Source of the DNA: Cyanobacteria bacterium M_surface_7_m2_040
GTDB lineage: Bacteria; Cyanobacteriota; Cyanobacteriia; PCC-6307; Cyanobiaceae
DNA length: 5,350 nucleotides
Direction: 5' to 3'
Assembly: GCA_016882555.1 (NCBI GenBank)
Contig: VGPQ01000118.1
Coordinates: 1-5,350, forward strand
Shown here: positions 1-5,350 of the stretch, one piece after another
Layout of the letters: each line of letters begins with the position of its first letter
How positions within the stretch are numbered: position 1 is the stretch's first letter
Notes under the pieces: generated by a model
The model's input: the letters and a program-made list of their open reading frames with translations, nothing else
Databases searched by the model: none
Told to the model about the DNA's origin: nothing
Position numbers and translations under genes: made by a program

Positions 1-18
1 GGCAGTGGTGATGGACAT
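1..18 (-). CDS. Start of an unidentified gene, cut by the window edge
   Basis: Only the first six codons are present (ATG at 18-16, reading MSITTA), so no function can be assigned. The case for a real start is the perfect AGGAGG Shine-Dalgarno sequence at 31-26 on the minus strand, seven bases before the ATG. This is the best ribosome binding site in the window. The gene follows the Gfo/Idh oxidoreductase in the same direction after a 190-bp gap containing two stem-loops, so it is probably a separate transcription unit or sits behind a partial terminator. In related picocyanobacteria a fructose-bisphosphate aldolase gene lies near this position, but the six residues do not match the aldolase N-termini I know, so I do not propose that. 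Confidence 0.55.
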
Positions 19-25
19 GGAAGTG

Positions 26-31
26 CCTCCT
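26..31 (-). promoter_or_regulatory. Strong Shine-Dalgarno site
   Basis: The minus strand reads AGGAGG here, followed by seven bases and then ATG at 18-16. This is a full match to the anti-Shine-Dalgarno sequence at optimal spacing. No other gene in the window has one this good, and it is the main reason for calling a gene start at base 18. Confidence 0.7.
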
Positions 32-131
32 GGAAATGCCGGCGGATGCCGGGGTGGATGGCGCGTTGCTTCGGGGGCTTCCCTACTTCCACCGCCGGGG
101 GCCGAAGCCACCGGGGCCAACGACCCATAAA

Positions 132-149
132 CCGTAGCGATGGCTACGG
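132..149 (-). terminator. Perfect hairpin, probable operon-end terminator
   Basis: CCGTAGC (132-138) and GCTACGG (143-149) form a perfect 7-bp stem around a 4-base loop. Read on the minus strand, the stem is followed at once by TTTATGGG. The short T stretch suits a weak factor-independent terminator for transcripts leaving the oxidoreductase gene, whose stop lies 60 bases upstream. The T run is only three long, so termination may be partial, and the hairpin could instead stabilise the 3' end. Confidence 0.45.
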
Positions 150-186
150 AATGGCGGTGTTTGCTGGGATACCGAACGACGGCTCG

Positions 187-222
187 GCCTGGAGCCGGCC
201 GGTGCGGATCACCGCTCCAGGC
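187..222 (-). terminator. Long GC-rich stem-loop spanning the oxidoreductase stop codon
   Basis: GCCTGGAGC (187-195) and GCTCCAGGC (214-222) are perfect 9-base inverted repeats. A second 4-bp helix (GGTG 201-204 with CACC 210-213) extends the stem after a 5-base bulge and leaves a 5-base loop. The TGA stop of the oxidoreductase (211-209) lies in the inner stem and loop. No T tract follows on the minus strand, so this is not a classical intrinsic terminator. Together with the hairpin 38 bases downstream it probably marks the operon end or protects the message from exonucleases. Confidence 0.4.
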
Positions 223-1282
223 GCTGCCGTGCCTGATCGCAACAGCGCTGGCTGCTGAGCGCCTCCAGCAGGCCCGGCACCATGGGTCTGCGCGCGCGGA
301 TGGCCTCAGCCCACCAGCCATGCAGGCGCTCCACCGGAGCGATGCGGCCGTCACCCCAGGTGCGCCGGAAGGCCAGGGCCGGATCGGCAGCCACAGCACG
401 CAGGGGTTCCCCAGCCCGGGCGATCCAGAGGCCAAACCCGTGCACGTAGTCGCTCTGGTTGTCGGAGCCGAGCACCAGGGTGGCCTCGCTGCCATAGAGC
501 TCCAACCAGCAGCCGCGGCCGCCGCGGGTCACACTGGCCAGGCTCATCTGGGCCGGCACCAGCCGTTGGCCAGGGCCCTGCAGCTGCAGCTGGATCAGGG
601 CGATGTCTTCGGCATCGACGGGGGTTGGGGCCTTGGTGTGGGGATGGGGGCGCTGGCTGATCGCGGTGCTGAGCTGGGCACCCAGCTCCACGGTGGGCCC
701 CACCAGCCAATGCAGCAGATCAAAGGCATGGGTGCCGAGTGCCCCCAGCACGCCGCCGCCCTCGGCGGCGCTCGAGTACCAGCTCCAGGGGCGGCTGGCG
801 TCGGCGCGGCTGGCCATCAGCCAATCGAGCCGCACCAGCCAGGGGTCGCCCAGCACCCCCTGCTGCAACAGCTGGGCCAGCTGCTGAAACAGCGGCACCG
901 CGCGGTACTCGAAATCGACCGCCACGCTGAGGCCCCGGGCCAGGGCCAGCCGTTGCAGCTCGGCCACCTGCTCGGCATCGAGCGCCACCGGCTTCTCCAG
1001 CATCAGATGCTTGCCCGCCTCCAGGGCGGCCCGCGCCAACGCAAAGCGTGGCCCCGGCGGCGTGGCGATCACCACCGCATCAATGCCGGGATCGTCCAGC
1101 AGGGCGGCAAATTCGGTGCTGCCGCGCAGGCCATGCCGGGCCAACGCCTGCTCCAGCCGCTCGGGGCGGGGATGCCACAGGGCCACCGGCTCCCATTGGG
1201 GCGAGGCTTTCAGGGCTTCGAGATGGACCTGTTCACCGAAGCCCAGGCCGGCCACGGCAACGCGCAGGGGGGCAGGGGTCAT
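209..1282 (-). CDS. Gfo/Idh/MocA family NAD(P)-dependent oxidoreductase
   Basis: This 357-residue protein has the standard family layout. An N-terminal Rossmann domain carries the dinucleotide loop GLGFGEQVH at 12-20, the ATPP segment at 73-76 and the EKP motif at 96-98, whose lysine is the usual catalytic or cofactor-contacting residue. The C-terminal alpha/beta domain has FEYR at 124-127 and the GTHAFDLLHWL stretch from 183, with His185 and Asp188 in the usual active-site positions. Family members oxidise or reduce sugars, inositols, biliverdin and similar substrates; nothing here identifies the substrate. It is probably cytosolic, as no signal peptide is seen. Its ATG overlaps the stop of the upstream secreted-protein gene (ATGA, 1282-1279) and has no Shine-Dalgarno sequence of its own, so its translation is probably coupled. 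Length and motifs are intact. The family assignment is firm and the specific function is unknown. Confidence 0.93.
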   Translation of the reverse strand: MTPAPLRVAVAGLGFGEQVHLEALKASPQWEPVALWHPRPERLEQALARHGLRGSTEFAALLDDPGIDAVVIATPPGPRFALARAALEAGKHLMLEKPVALDAEQVAELQRLALARGLSVAVDFEYRAVPLFQQLAQLLQQGVLGDPWLVRLDWLMASRADASRPWSWYSSAAEGGGVLGALGTHAFDLLHWLVGPTVELGAQLSTAISQRPHPHTKAPTPVDAEDIALIQLQLQGPGQRLVPAQMSLASVTRGGRGCWLELYGSEATLVLGSDNQSDYVHGFGLWIARAGEPLRAVAADPALAFRRTWGDGRIAPVERLHGWWAEAIRARRPMVPGLLEALSSQRCCDQARQRLER

Positions 1283-1785
1283 GGCTTTGCCGCTGACCGC
1301 AGGGCCAGCTCGGCACTGGGTGGCAGCGGCTGCAGACCGGCCGCTGCGCAGCTCTCGGCCACGACAGCGCCAATCAGCGCATCACCGCCAAGGGGCTGCC
1401 ACGGCGCCCCCCAGCGAGGCAGCCCATTGACGGAGGTGTCGCGGTAGAGCTGCTGGCCGCAATCGATCTCCATCACATAGAGATCGCCCAGGATCCTGGG
1501 CCGTGCAGGCGGTTGCGCCCGACCGCCGGCAGCGGCGTCTGGTTCAGCGTCTGTAGCGGCGTCAGCAGCGGGTGGTGCGGCTGCTGCCGGCTGAAAGCGG
1601 CTCAGCACCGACAGGGTGCCGCTCTTGCTGATCCGCAGGCTGCCCTCGTCCCACCATTGCCGCCCTTCGGCGCTGGGCTCCACCTCAATCCAGTTCACGG
1701 GTCCCGCCAGGGCTGGGGCTGGCAGGGTCAAAGCGCTGATCATCCCCAGCGCGAGCAGCAACACGAGCGTCAACAGGCGCTTCAT
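1279..1785 (-). CDS. Uncharacterised exported cyanobacterial protein
   Basis: The product has 168 residues. Residues 1-27 are a clear Sec signal peptide: a KR pair, a Leu-rich core and an ALA cleavage site before Gly28, so the mature protein should reach the periplasm, thylakoid lumen or outside. The mature part has two conserved-looking blocks joined by a low-complexity linker. Block one (about 30-65) contains [17 protein letters not shown] and LSVLSRF. The linker (about 66-97) is Ala/Pro/Asp-rich. Block two (about 98-150) contains [17 protein letters not shown] and a second Cys. Cys109 and Cys146 are the only cysteines and could form a disulfide. I recall similar proteins in picocyanobacteria next to accD, and the two-block form resembles the small surface-adhesin protein E-like fold, but neither gives a function. 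The ATG overlaps the accD stop (ATGA, 1785-1782) and the 3' end overlaps the oxidoreductase start in the same way, so it is the middle gene of a coupled trio. Confidence 0.85.
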   Translation of the reverse strand: MKRLLTLVLLLALGMISALTLPAPALAGPVNWIEVEPSAEGRQWWDEGSLRISKSGTLSVLSRFQPAAAAPPAADAATDAEPDAAAGGRAQPPARPRILGDLYVMEIDCGQQLYRDTSVNGLPRWGAPWQPLGGDALIGAVVAESCAAAGLQPLPPSAELALRSAAKP

Positions 1786-2657
1786 GCCGGCTGCAGGCCT
1801 GCGCAGCCGTGCAGCCGCAGCAGCCCCGAGAGGGTGTCGCGCAGTTCGGTGCGATCCACGATCAGATCGACAAAGCCGTGATCGCGCAGGTATTCCGAGG
1901 TCTGGAAATCATCGGGAAGCTTTTCGCGCAGGGTCTGCTCGATCACCCGACGGCCGGCAAAGCCGATCAGGGCCTTGGGTTCGGCCAGGATCAGGTCACC
2001 GAGCATGGCGAAGCTGGCCGTCACACCGCCGGTGGTGGGGTGGGTCAGCAGGGGCAGGTACAGCAGGCCGGCTTCGCGATGGCGTTGCAGCGCACCGGAG
2101 ATCTTGGCCATCTGCATGAGGCTGAGCATGCCTTCCTGCATGCGCGCCCCGCCTGAAGCACAGACGATCAGCACGGGCAGCTGGCGGGCGGTGGCGGTCT
2201 CGATCAGGCGGGTGAGCTTCTCGCCCACCACCGATCCCATCGATCCCCCCATGAAACGGAAATCCATCACCCCCAGGGCCAGGGGGTACCCCTCCACGCG
2301 GCAGAGGCCGGTGATCACGGCATCGATCAACCCGCTGCTGCGCTGGCTGTCGCGGATGCGATCGGCATAGCTGCGGCGATCCTTGAACGCCAGCGGGTCG
2401 GTGGGGGCAAGATCGCTGTCAAGAGCTTCGAAACTGCCGGGATCGGCAAGCTGCTTGATGCGCTCCTCGCTAAAGATGCGGTGGTGGTAGCCGCAGCCCT
2501 TGCAAACACTGGCGTTGGCCAGCAGGTCCTTGCGGTAGACCACCAGGCCACATTCAGGGCATTTGCTCCAGAGGCCATCGCCCTCATCGATGTCCTGGGT
2601 GTTGCGCACCGTCGGGGCGGTCTTGCGGCGATCGGCAAACCAGTCGAACAGCGACAT
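1782..2657 (-). CDS. accD: Acetyl-CoA carboxylase carboxyltransferase subunit beta
   Basis: AccD pairs with AccA (not in this window) to move the carboxyl group from carboxybiotin to acetyl-CoA, giving malonyl-CoA, the first committed step of fatty-acid synthesis in the cytosol. The 291-residue length is normal. The N-terminal zinc ribbon has its four cysteines as CPEC (33-36) and CKGC (52-55). The crotonase-like carboxyltransferase domain follows, with [11 protein letters not shown] at 137-147, [10 protein letters not shown] at 167-176, [10 protein letters not shown] at 208-217 and [11 protein letters not shown] at 232-242; the Gly-Gly pairs are the expected oxyanion-hole and acyl-CoA-binding elements. 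The [12 protein letters not shown] start is typical of the family. Upstream on the minus strand only a poor GGAG lies about 13 bases before the ATG, so initiation is not obviously strong. The stop codon overlaps the next gene's ATG. Identification is essentially certain. Confidence 0.98.
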   Translation of the reverse strand: MSLFDWFADRRKTAPTVRNTQDIDEGDGLWSKCPECGLVVYRKDLLANASVCKGCGYHHRIFSEERIKQLADPGSFEALDSDLAPTDPLAFKDRRSYADRIRDSQRSSGLIDAVITGLCRVEGYPLALGVMDFRFMGGSMGSVVGEKLTRLIETATARQLPVLIVCASGGARMQEGMLSLMQMAKISGALQRHREAGLLYLPLLTHPTTGGVTASFAMLGDLILAEPKALIGFAGRRVIEQTLREKLPDDFQTSEYLRDHGFVDLIVDRTELRDTLSGLLRLHGCAGLQPA

Positions 2658-2758
2658 GGATCAAGGGAGGCTCCGAAGGGCTCAGGTCCCGCGCTCGCGG
2701 TGACGCTCCATTTAAGGATCTGCGCGGCTCCGATCCAGCGGAGGGACCCGCCCCAGGC

Positions 2759-3577
2759 TCACGCCGGCAGCAGCGCCAGCCAGAAGCGGTTGCCCAGCAG
2801 CCACACCGCTGCGCCGCCAAGCGCCAGAAAGGGGCCGAACGGAAAGGGCTGGCCCGGCGCCAGCCGGCCGCTGAGGCGCCCGGCCAGGCCACAGGCGGCA
2901 CCGCTGAACACCGCCAGCACCACCGTCAGCACCAGGCCCGTGAGCCCAAGCCAGGCCCCCAGCAGGGCAGCGAGCTTGGCGTCACCCAGCCCCAGGGCCG
3001 GTTTGCCCAGCAAGCGTTCAGCGACCCCACTCACGGCCTCAAAGCCCAGCAGGCCCACACCTGCAGCCAGCAGGTGATGCAGCAGCAGCAGCCTGCCGCT
3101 GGCGGGATCCTGGGCCAGGCCGATCACGCCGGTGCACAGCAGCCCCAGCAGCAGGCCATAGCGGCACAGGGGCTCCGGCAACCAGAGGTGATCGAGATCG
3201 ATCAGCACCAACGGAATCAACCAGCTGAGCAGCAACCAGCCCGCCAGCAGCAGCAACCACGGATCGGCGGCCGCCCCCATCGCCGTGGGCCTGGCCCACA
3301 CCGCCGCCACCCAGAGGCCAGCGCTGAGCCACTCCACCAACCAATAGCGAACGCTGATCGGCCGTTGGCAGGTGCGGCAGCGTCCAGCCAGCAGCACCCA
3401 GCTCAGCAGCGGCACATTCTCAAACCAACGCAGCCTGGTGCCGCAGTGGGTGCAGTGGCTGCGGGGGGTCACCAGCGACTCCTGCCGCGGCAGGCGCCAG
3501 GCCACCACGTTGAGGAAACTGCCGAAGCAAGCCCCCAGCACGGCGGCGGCGAGGCTCAGGGTTGCTGGATCGGGCAT
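2759..3577 (-). CDS. pilD: Prepilin peptidase / N-methyltransferase (type IV leader peptidase)
   Basis: This membrane aspartyl protease removes the leader of type IV prepilins and pseudopilins and usually N-methylates the new N-terminus; it serves pili, motility and DNA uptake. With the ATG at 3577 it has 272 residues, normal for the family. The N-terminal domain has GSFLNVVAWRLPR from residue 19 and two CxxC zinc pairs, Cys42/45 and Cys67/70, found in bifunctional PilD enzymes. About seven hydrophobic helices follow. The protease half has LIDLDHLWLPE at 125-135 and GLGDAKLAALLGAW from 196, giving the two expected active-site aspartates (Asp127 or 129, and Asp199), then PFPFGPFLALG near 244. 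The usual LPD is LPE here. The frame is open up to 3772, but those extra 65 residues are Pro/Arg-rich and unlike the family, so I reject the longer start. No clear Shine-Dalgarno sequence precedes the ATG; it overlaps the small upstream ORF by 22 bp, which suggests coupling. No pilin or pilus assembly genes are adjacent. Confidence 0.95.
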   Translation of the reverse strand: MPDPATLSLAAAVLGACFGSFLNVVAWRLPRQESLVTPRSHCTHCGTRLRWFENVPLLSWVLLAGRCRTCQRPISVRYWLVEWLSAGLWVAAVWARPTAMGAAADPWLLLLAGWLLLSWLIPLVLIDLDHLWLPEPLCRYGLLLGLLCTGVIGLAQDPASGRLLLLHHLLAAGVGLLGFEAVSGVAERLLGKPALGLGDAKLAALLGAWLGLTGLVLTVVLAVFSGAACGLAGRLSGRLAPGQPFPFGPFLALGGAAVWLLGNRFWLALLPA

Positions 3578-3873
3578 GCAGGCTGGGGTCTGGTTCGGCT
3601 GCACAAGGTTCGGCCACTGAGTGGACCTGGACCGGTGATCCAGTCGCCTGGCACAAACAGCTCCTCGGGGAGCAGGGTGGGCCAACTGAACACGACGCGG
3701 CCCCAGGCTCCCAGCAGCACCACCCCCCGGGGCGGGGGGGAGGGGGAGCCCCCGGCGCTCAGAAAGCGCCAATAGATCGCGCGGGCCTGGGCAATCAACT
3801 GGGCACTGTTCGCACGATCGAGCCTGGTGATGAAGGCCCGTTGCAGTTGTTCCGCTCGGTTGCCGCGGGACAT
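3556..3873 (-). CDS. Small uncharacterised protein upstream of the prepilin peptidase
   Basis: I do not recognise this family. From the ATG at 3873 the product has 105 residues; a GTG at 3942 in the same frame would add 23. The N-terminal part (RAEQLQRAF, then LIAQARAIYWRFL) reads as charged, amphipathic helix with GC-ending codons, typical of real genes here. A Ser/Pro run (SPSPPPRG) follows, then a hydrophobic stretch (GVVLLGAWGRVVFSW), a PEELFVPGDW segment and a polar tail that overlaps the first 22 bp of the peptidase gene. No signal peptide, cysteine motif or clear transmembrane helix is seen. I prefer the ATG because residues before it (SNPSSSHCHASP) look non-coding; neither start has a good Shine-Dalgarno sequence. 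Position suggests co-transcription with pilD, but a role in pilus biogenesis would be only a guess. A chance ORF in GC-rich DNA is the main alternative. Confidence 0.5.
   Translation of the reverse strand: MSRGNRAEQLQRAFITRLDRANSAQLIAQARAIYWRFLSAGGSPSPPPRGVVLLGAWGRVVFSWPTLLPEELFVPGDWITGPGPLSGRTLCSRTRPQPACPIQQP
3729..3746 (+). other. Putative G-quadruplex / poly-G tract
   Basis: The plus strand carries runs of 4, 7 and 5 guanines separated by single bases (GGGG-C-G7-A-GGGGG). This satisfies the usual pattern of four G-triplets with short loops. It encodes the Ser/Pro run of the small ORF, whose message would be C-rich here. The 7-base homopolymer is also a candidate slippage site. Folding is inferred from pattern only. 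Confidence 0.4.
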
Positions 3874-4015
3874 CCGCTCGGAACGGTTGATTTCAAAGGA
3901 AACCGGAGAGGCGTGACAGTGGCTTGACGACGGATTGCTCACCGACGCGTGACCCGATGACAGGTCTTCGGGTACGCCGTGGAGCGGGGTGGTCTGGCCA
4001 TCGGCAACATCACAG

Positions 4016-4032
4016 GCCTCGCCAATCGAGGC
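4016..4032 (-). other. Perfect stem-loop downstream of prk
   Basis: GCCTCG (4016-4021) and CGAGGC (4027-4032) form a perfect 6-bp stem with a 5-base loop, about 100 bases beyond the prk stop. No T tract follows on the minus strand, so it is not a classical intrinsic terminator. It may help define or protect the 3' end of the leuB-prk message. The rest of the gap between prk and the small ORF (4133-3874) shows no convincing gene and no clear promoter. One minus-strand frame is stop-free from the TAG at 4098-4096 down to the small ORF but has no ATG, GTG or TTG before 3942. Confidence 0.3.
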
Positions 4033-4133
4033 GCGGCGAATGGTGCTGGGGATGAAGCTGGCGATGGGAATCGAAGCCCAGAACCGGCCCCAAGACTAGT
4101 GGCAGAAACCGGATTGCGGTGCTGATTGAGACA

Positions 4134-5036
4134 TCAGGAGAGCTTTTTCTTGTCCTCGATCATGCGATGAATGATCGGGGTGAGAATCAGCTCCATGGCG
4201 AATCCCATCTTGCCGCCGTTGACGACAATCGACGTGGGGCTCGACATGAACGAGTCGTGGATCATGTCGAGCAGGTAAGCGAAATCGATCCCCCACTTCT
4301 CGCGGGCGCCCTTGCGGAAGTGACAGATCACGAACGACTCATCCGGGGTGGGGATGTCTCGAATCATGAACGGGTTCGAGGTGTCCACCGTCGAAACCCG
4401 CTGGAAGTTGATGTCGGTGAGGCTGAACTGGGTGCAGATGTGGTTGATGTAGTCGGGCATCCGCCGCAGGATCGTGTCGACGGTGGCCTCGGCCGAGTAG
4501 CCGCGCTCCTTGTTGTCGCGGGCGATCTTCTGAATCCATTCGAGGTTCACCACCGGCACCACCCCCACCAGCAGGTCGGCCAGGGAGGCCACGTCGTAGC
4601 CGTCACCCTTCACGCCGCCGTGCAGCCCCTCGTAAAACAGCAGGTCGGTGCCGGCCGGGATCGGTTCCCAGGGGGTGAACTGACCGGGGTCAAGGTTTGT
4701 GCCGAGGCGGCTGTTGTGCTCGGCGGCCTCTTCGACCGAGTGCAGGTAGTAGCGCTTCTGGGCGGTGCCGGTCTCGCCGTAGCTCTTGAACAGCTCCTCG
4801 AGCTTGTCGAACAGGTTGGCTTCGGGCCCGAAGTGGGAGAAGTTCTCACCCTTGGCCAGGGCCTGGGCCATGGCCTCCTTCATGGGGCCGCGCTCATAGC
4901 GGTGGTAGCTGTCGCCCTCGACCACGGCCGGGGTGATGCCTTCGCGCTTGAAGATGTGCTCGAAGGCTCGCTTGACCGTGCTGGTTCCGGCGCCGGAGGA
5001 CCCGGTGACAGACACGATCGGATGACGCTTCGACAT
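4134..5036 (-). CDS. prk: Phosphoribulokinase, proteobacterial (class I) type
   Basis: PRK phosphorylates ribulose 5-phosphate with ATP to ribulose 1,5-bisphosphate, the RuBisCO substrate, in the cytosol. The 300-residue product has the P-loop GSSGAGTST at 12-20 and EGDSYHRYER at 40-49. These supply the Asp42, His45 and Arg49 described for the Rhodobacter sphaeroides enzyme. LLFYEGLHGG at 132-141 holds the Walker B acidic residue Glu136, and NLEWIQKIARD at 164-174 gives the Arg/Asp pair matching Arg168/Asp169 there. DINFQRV (208-214), VDTSNPF (217-223) and PTPDES (229-234) are class I signatures. The only cysteines are 201 and 238, so the P-loop cysteine pair behind thioredoxin control of plant and beta-cyanobacterial PRK is absent. 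Proteobacterial relatives are allosterically controlled by NADH; whether this one is cannot be read here. It follows leuB by 58 bp in the same direction, so co-transcription is likely. No good Shine-Dalgarno sequence precedes the ATG. Picocyanobacterial annotations often call it prkB. Confidence 0.97.
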   Translation of the reverse strand: MSKRHPIVSVTGSSGAGTSTVKRAFEHIFKREGITPAVVEGDSYHRYERGPMKEAMAQALAKGENFSHFGPEANLFDKLEELFKSYGETGTAQKRYYLHSVEEAAEHNSRLGTNLDPGQFTPWEPIPAGTDLLFYEGLHGGVKGDGYDVASLADLLVGVVPVVNLEWIQKIARDNKERGYSAEATVDTILRRMPDYINHICTQFSLTDINFQRVSTVDTSNPFMIRDIPTPDESFVICHFRKGAREKWGIDFAYLLDMIHDSFMSSPTSIVVNGGKMGFAMELILTPIIHRMIEDKKKLS

Positions 5037-5094
5037 GCGCGGAGACCCATGAACTGTGGGCGAGTTTGGCAGGTCGCCGGTCCGGGCTCCCCGC

Positions 5095-5350
<256 letters not shown>

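Noticed and set aside
140..1447. 435-codon plus-strand open frame
   Set aside because: It lies antisense to the oxidoreductase and part of the exported-protein gene. Its product is Gln/His/Gly/Ala-rich with no motif, as expected for the complement of a GC-rich gene.
2658..2758. Promoter or terminator between pilD and accD
   Set aside because: There is a 5-bp hairpin (2728-2732 with 2739-2743) and one AT-rich patch near 2711-2716, but no T tract and no properly spaced -35/-10 pair, so neither is supportable.
3578..3772. Longer N-terminus for the prepilin peptidase, starting at 3772
   Set aside because: The extra 65 residues are Pro/Arg-rich, unlike any leader peptidase N-terminus. The ATG at 3577 places GSFLNV at the usual distance from the start.
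4098..4136. Twelve-codon ORF overlapping the prk stop (TGATG, reading MSQSAPQSGFCH)
   Set aside because: It is very short, has no features, and ends at a TAG directly after; the start overlap alone is likely coincidence.

Overview
This 5.35-kb window looks like a piece of the chromosome of a GC-rich alpha-cyanobacterium (Cyanobium, or Synechococcus of the marine/picocyanobacterial cluster). The evidence is the clustering of leuB, a phosphoribulokinase and accD with a small cyanobacterial secreted protein and a Gfo/Idh/MocA oxidoreductase. From memory, this order resembles the leuB-prk-accD neighbourhood of Prochlorococcus and marine Synechococcus. The phosphoribulokinase is the roughly 300-residue proteobacterial (class I) type. 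Every gene I can support lies on the minus strand, so transcription runs from high to low coordinates.

Layout in transcription order: the 3' end of leuB (5350-5095, leucine synthesis) is followed 58 bp later by a complete prk (5036-4134, Calvin cycle). A gap of about 190-260 bp with one perfect short hairpin follows. Next comes a small uncharacterised protein (3873-3556, or 3942-3556 from a GTG), whose end overlaps the start of a prepilin peptidase of the PilD type (3577-2759). About 100 bp further on begins accD (2657-1782, fatty-acid synthesis). It is joined by ATGA stop/start overlaps to a signal-peptide-bearing protein of unknown function (1785-1279), which is joined in the same way to a Gfo/Idh/MocA dehydrogenase (1282-209). 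Two stem-loops lie at and just beyond the end of that gene and probably close the operon. A new minus-strand gene begins at base 18, behind a textbook Shine-Dalgarno sequence, and runs off the left edge.

The metabolic genes link carbon fixation (prk) to two biosynthetic outlets, leucine (leuB) and malonyl-CoA (accD). The peptidase belongs to type IV pilus or competence machinery and looks like an insertion into an otherwise metabolic block. The strongest unknowns are the periplasmic or surface protein coupled to accD and the small ORF coupled to the peptidase. I see no mobile element, CRISPR array, tRNA or rRNA, and no convincing sigma-70 promoter. Most of the window is ordinary housekeeping sequence; I do not see an evident new defence or mobile system.
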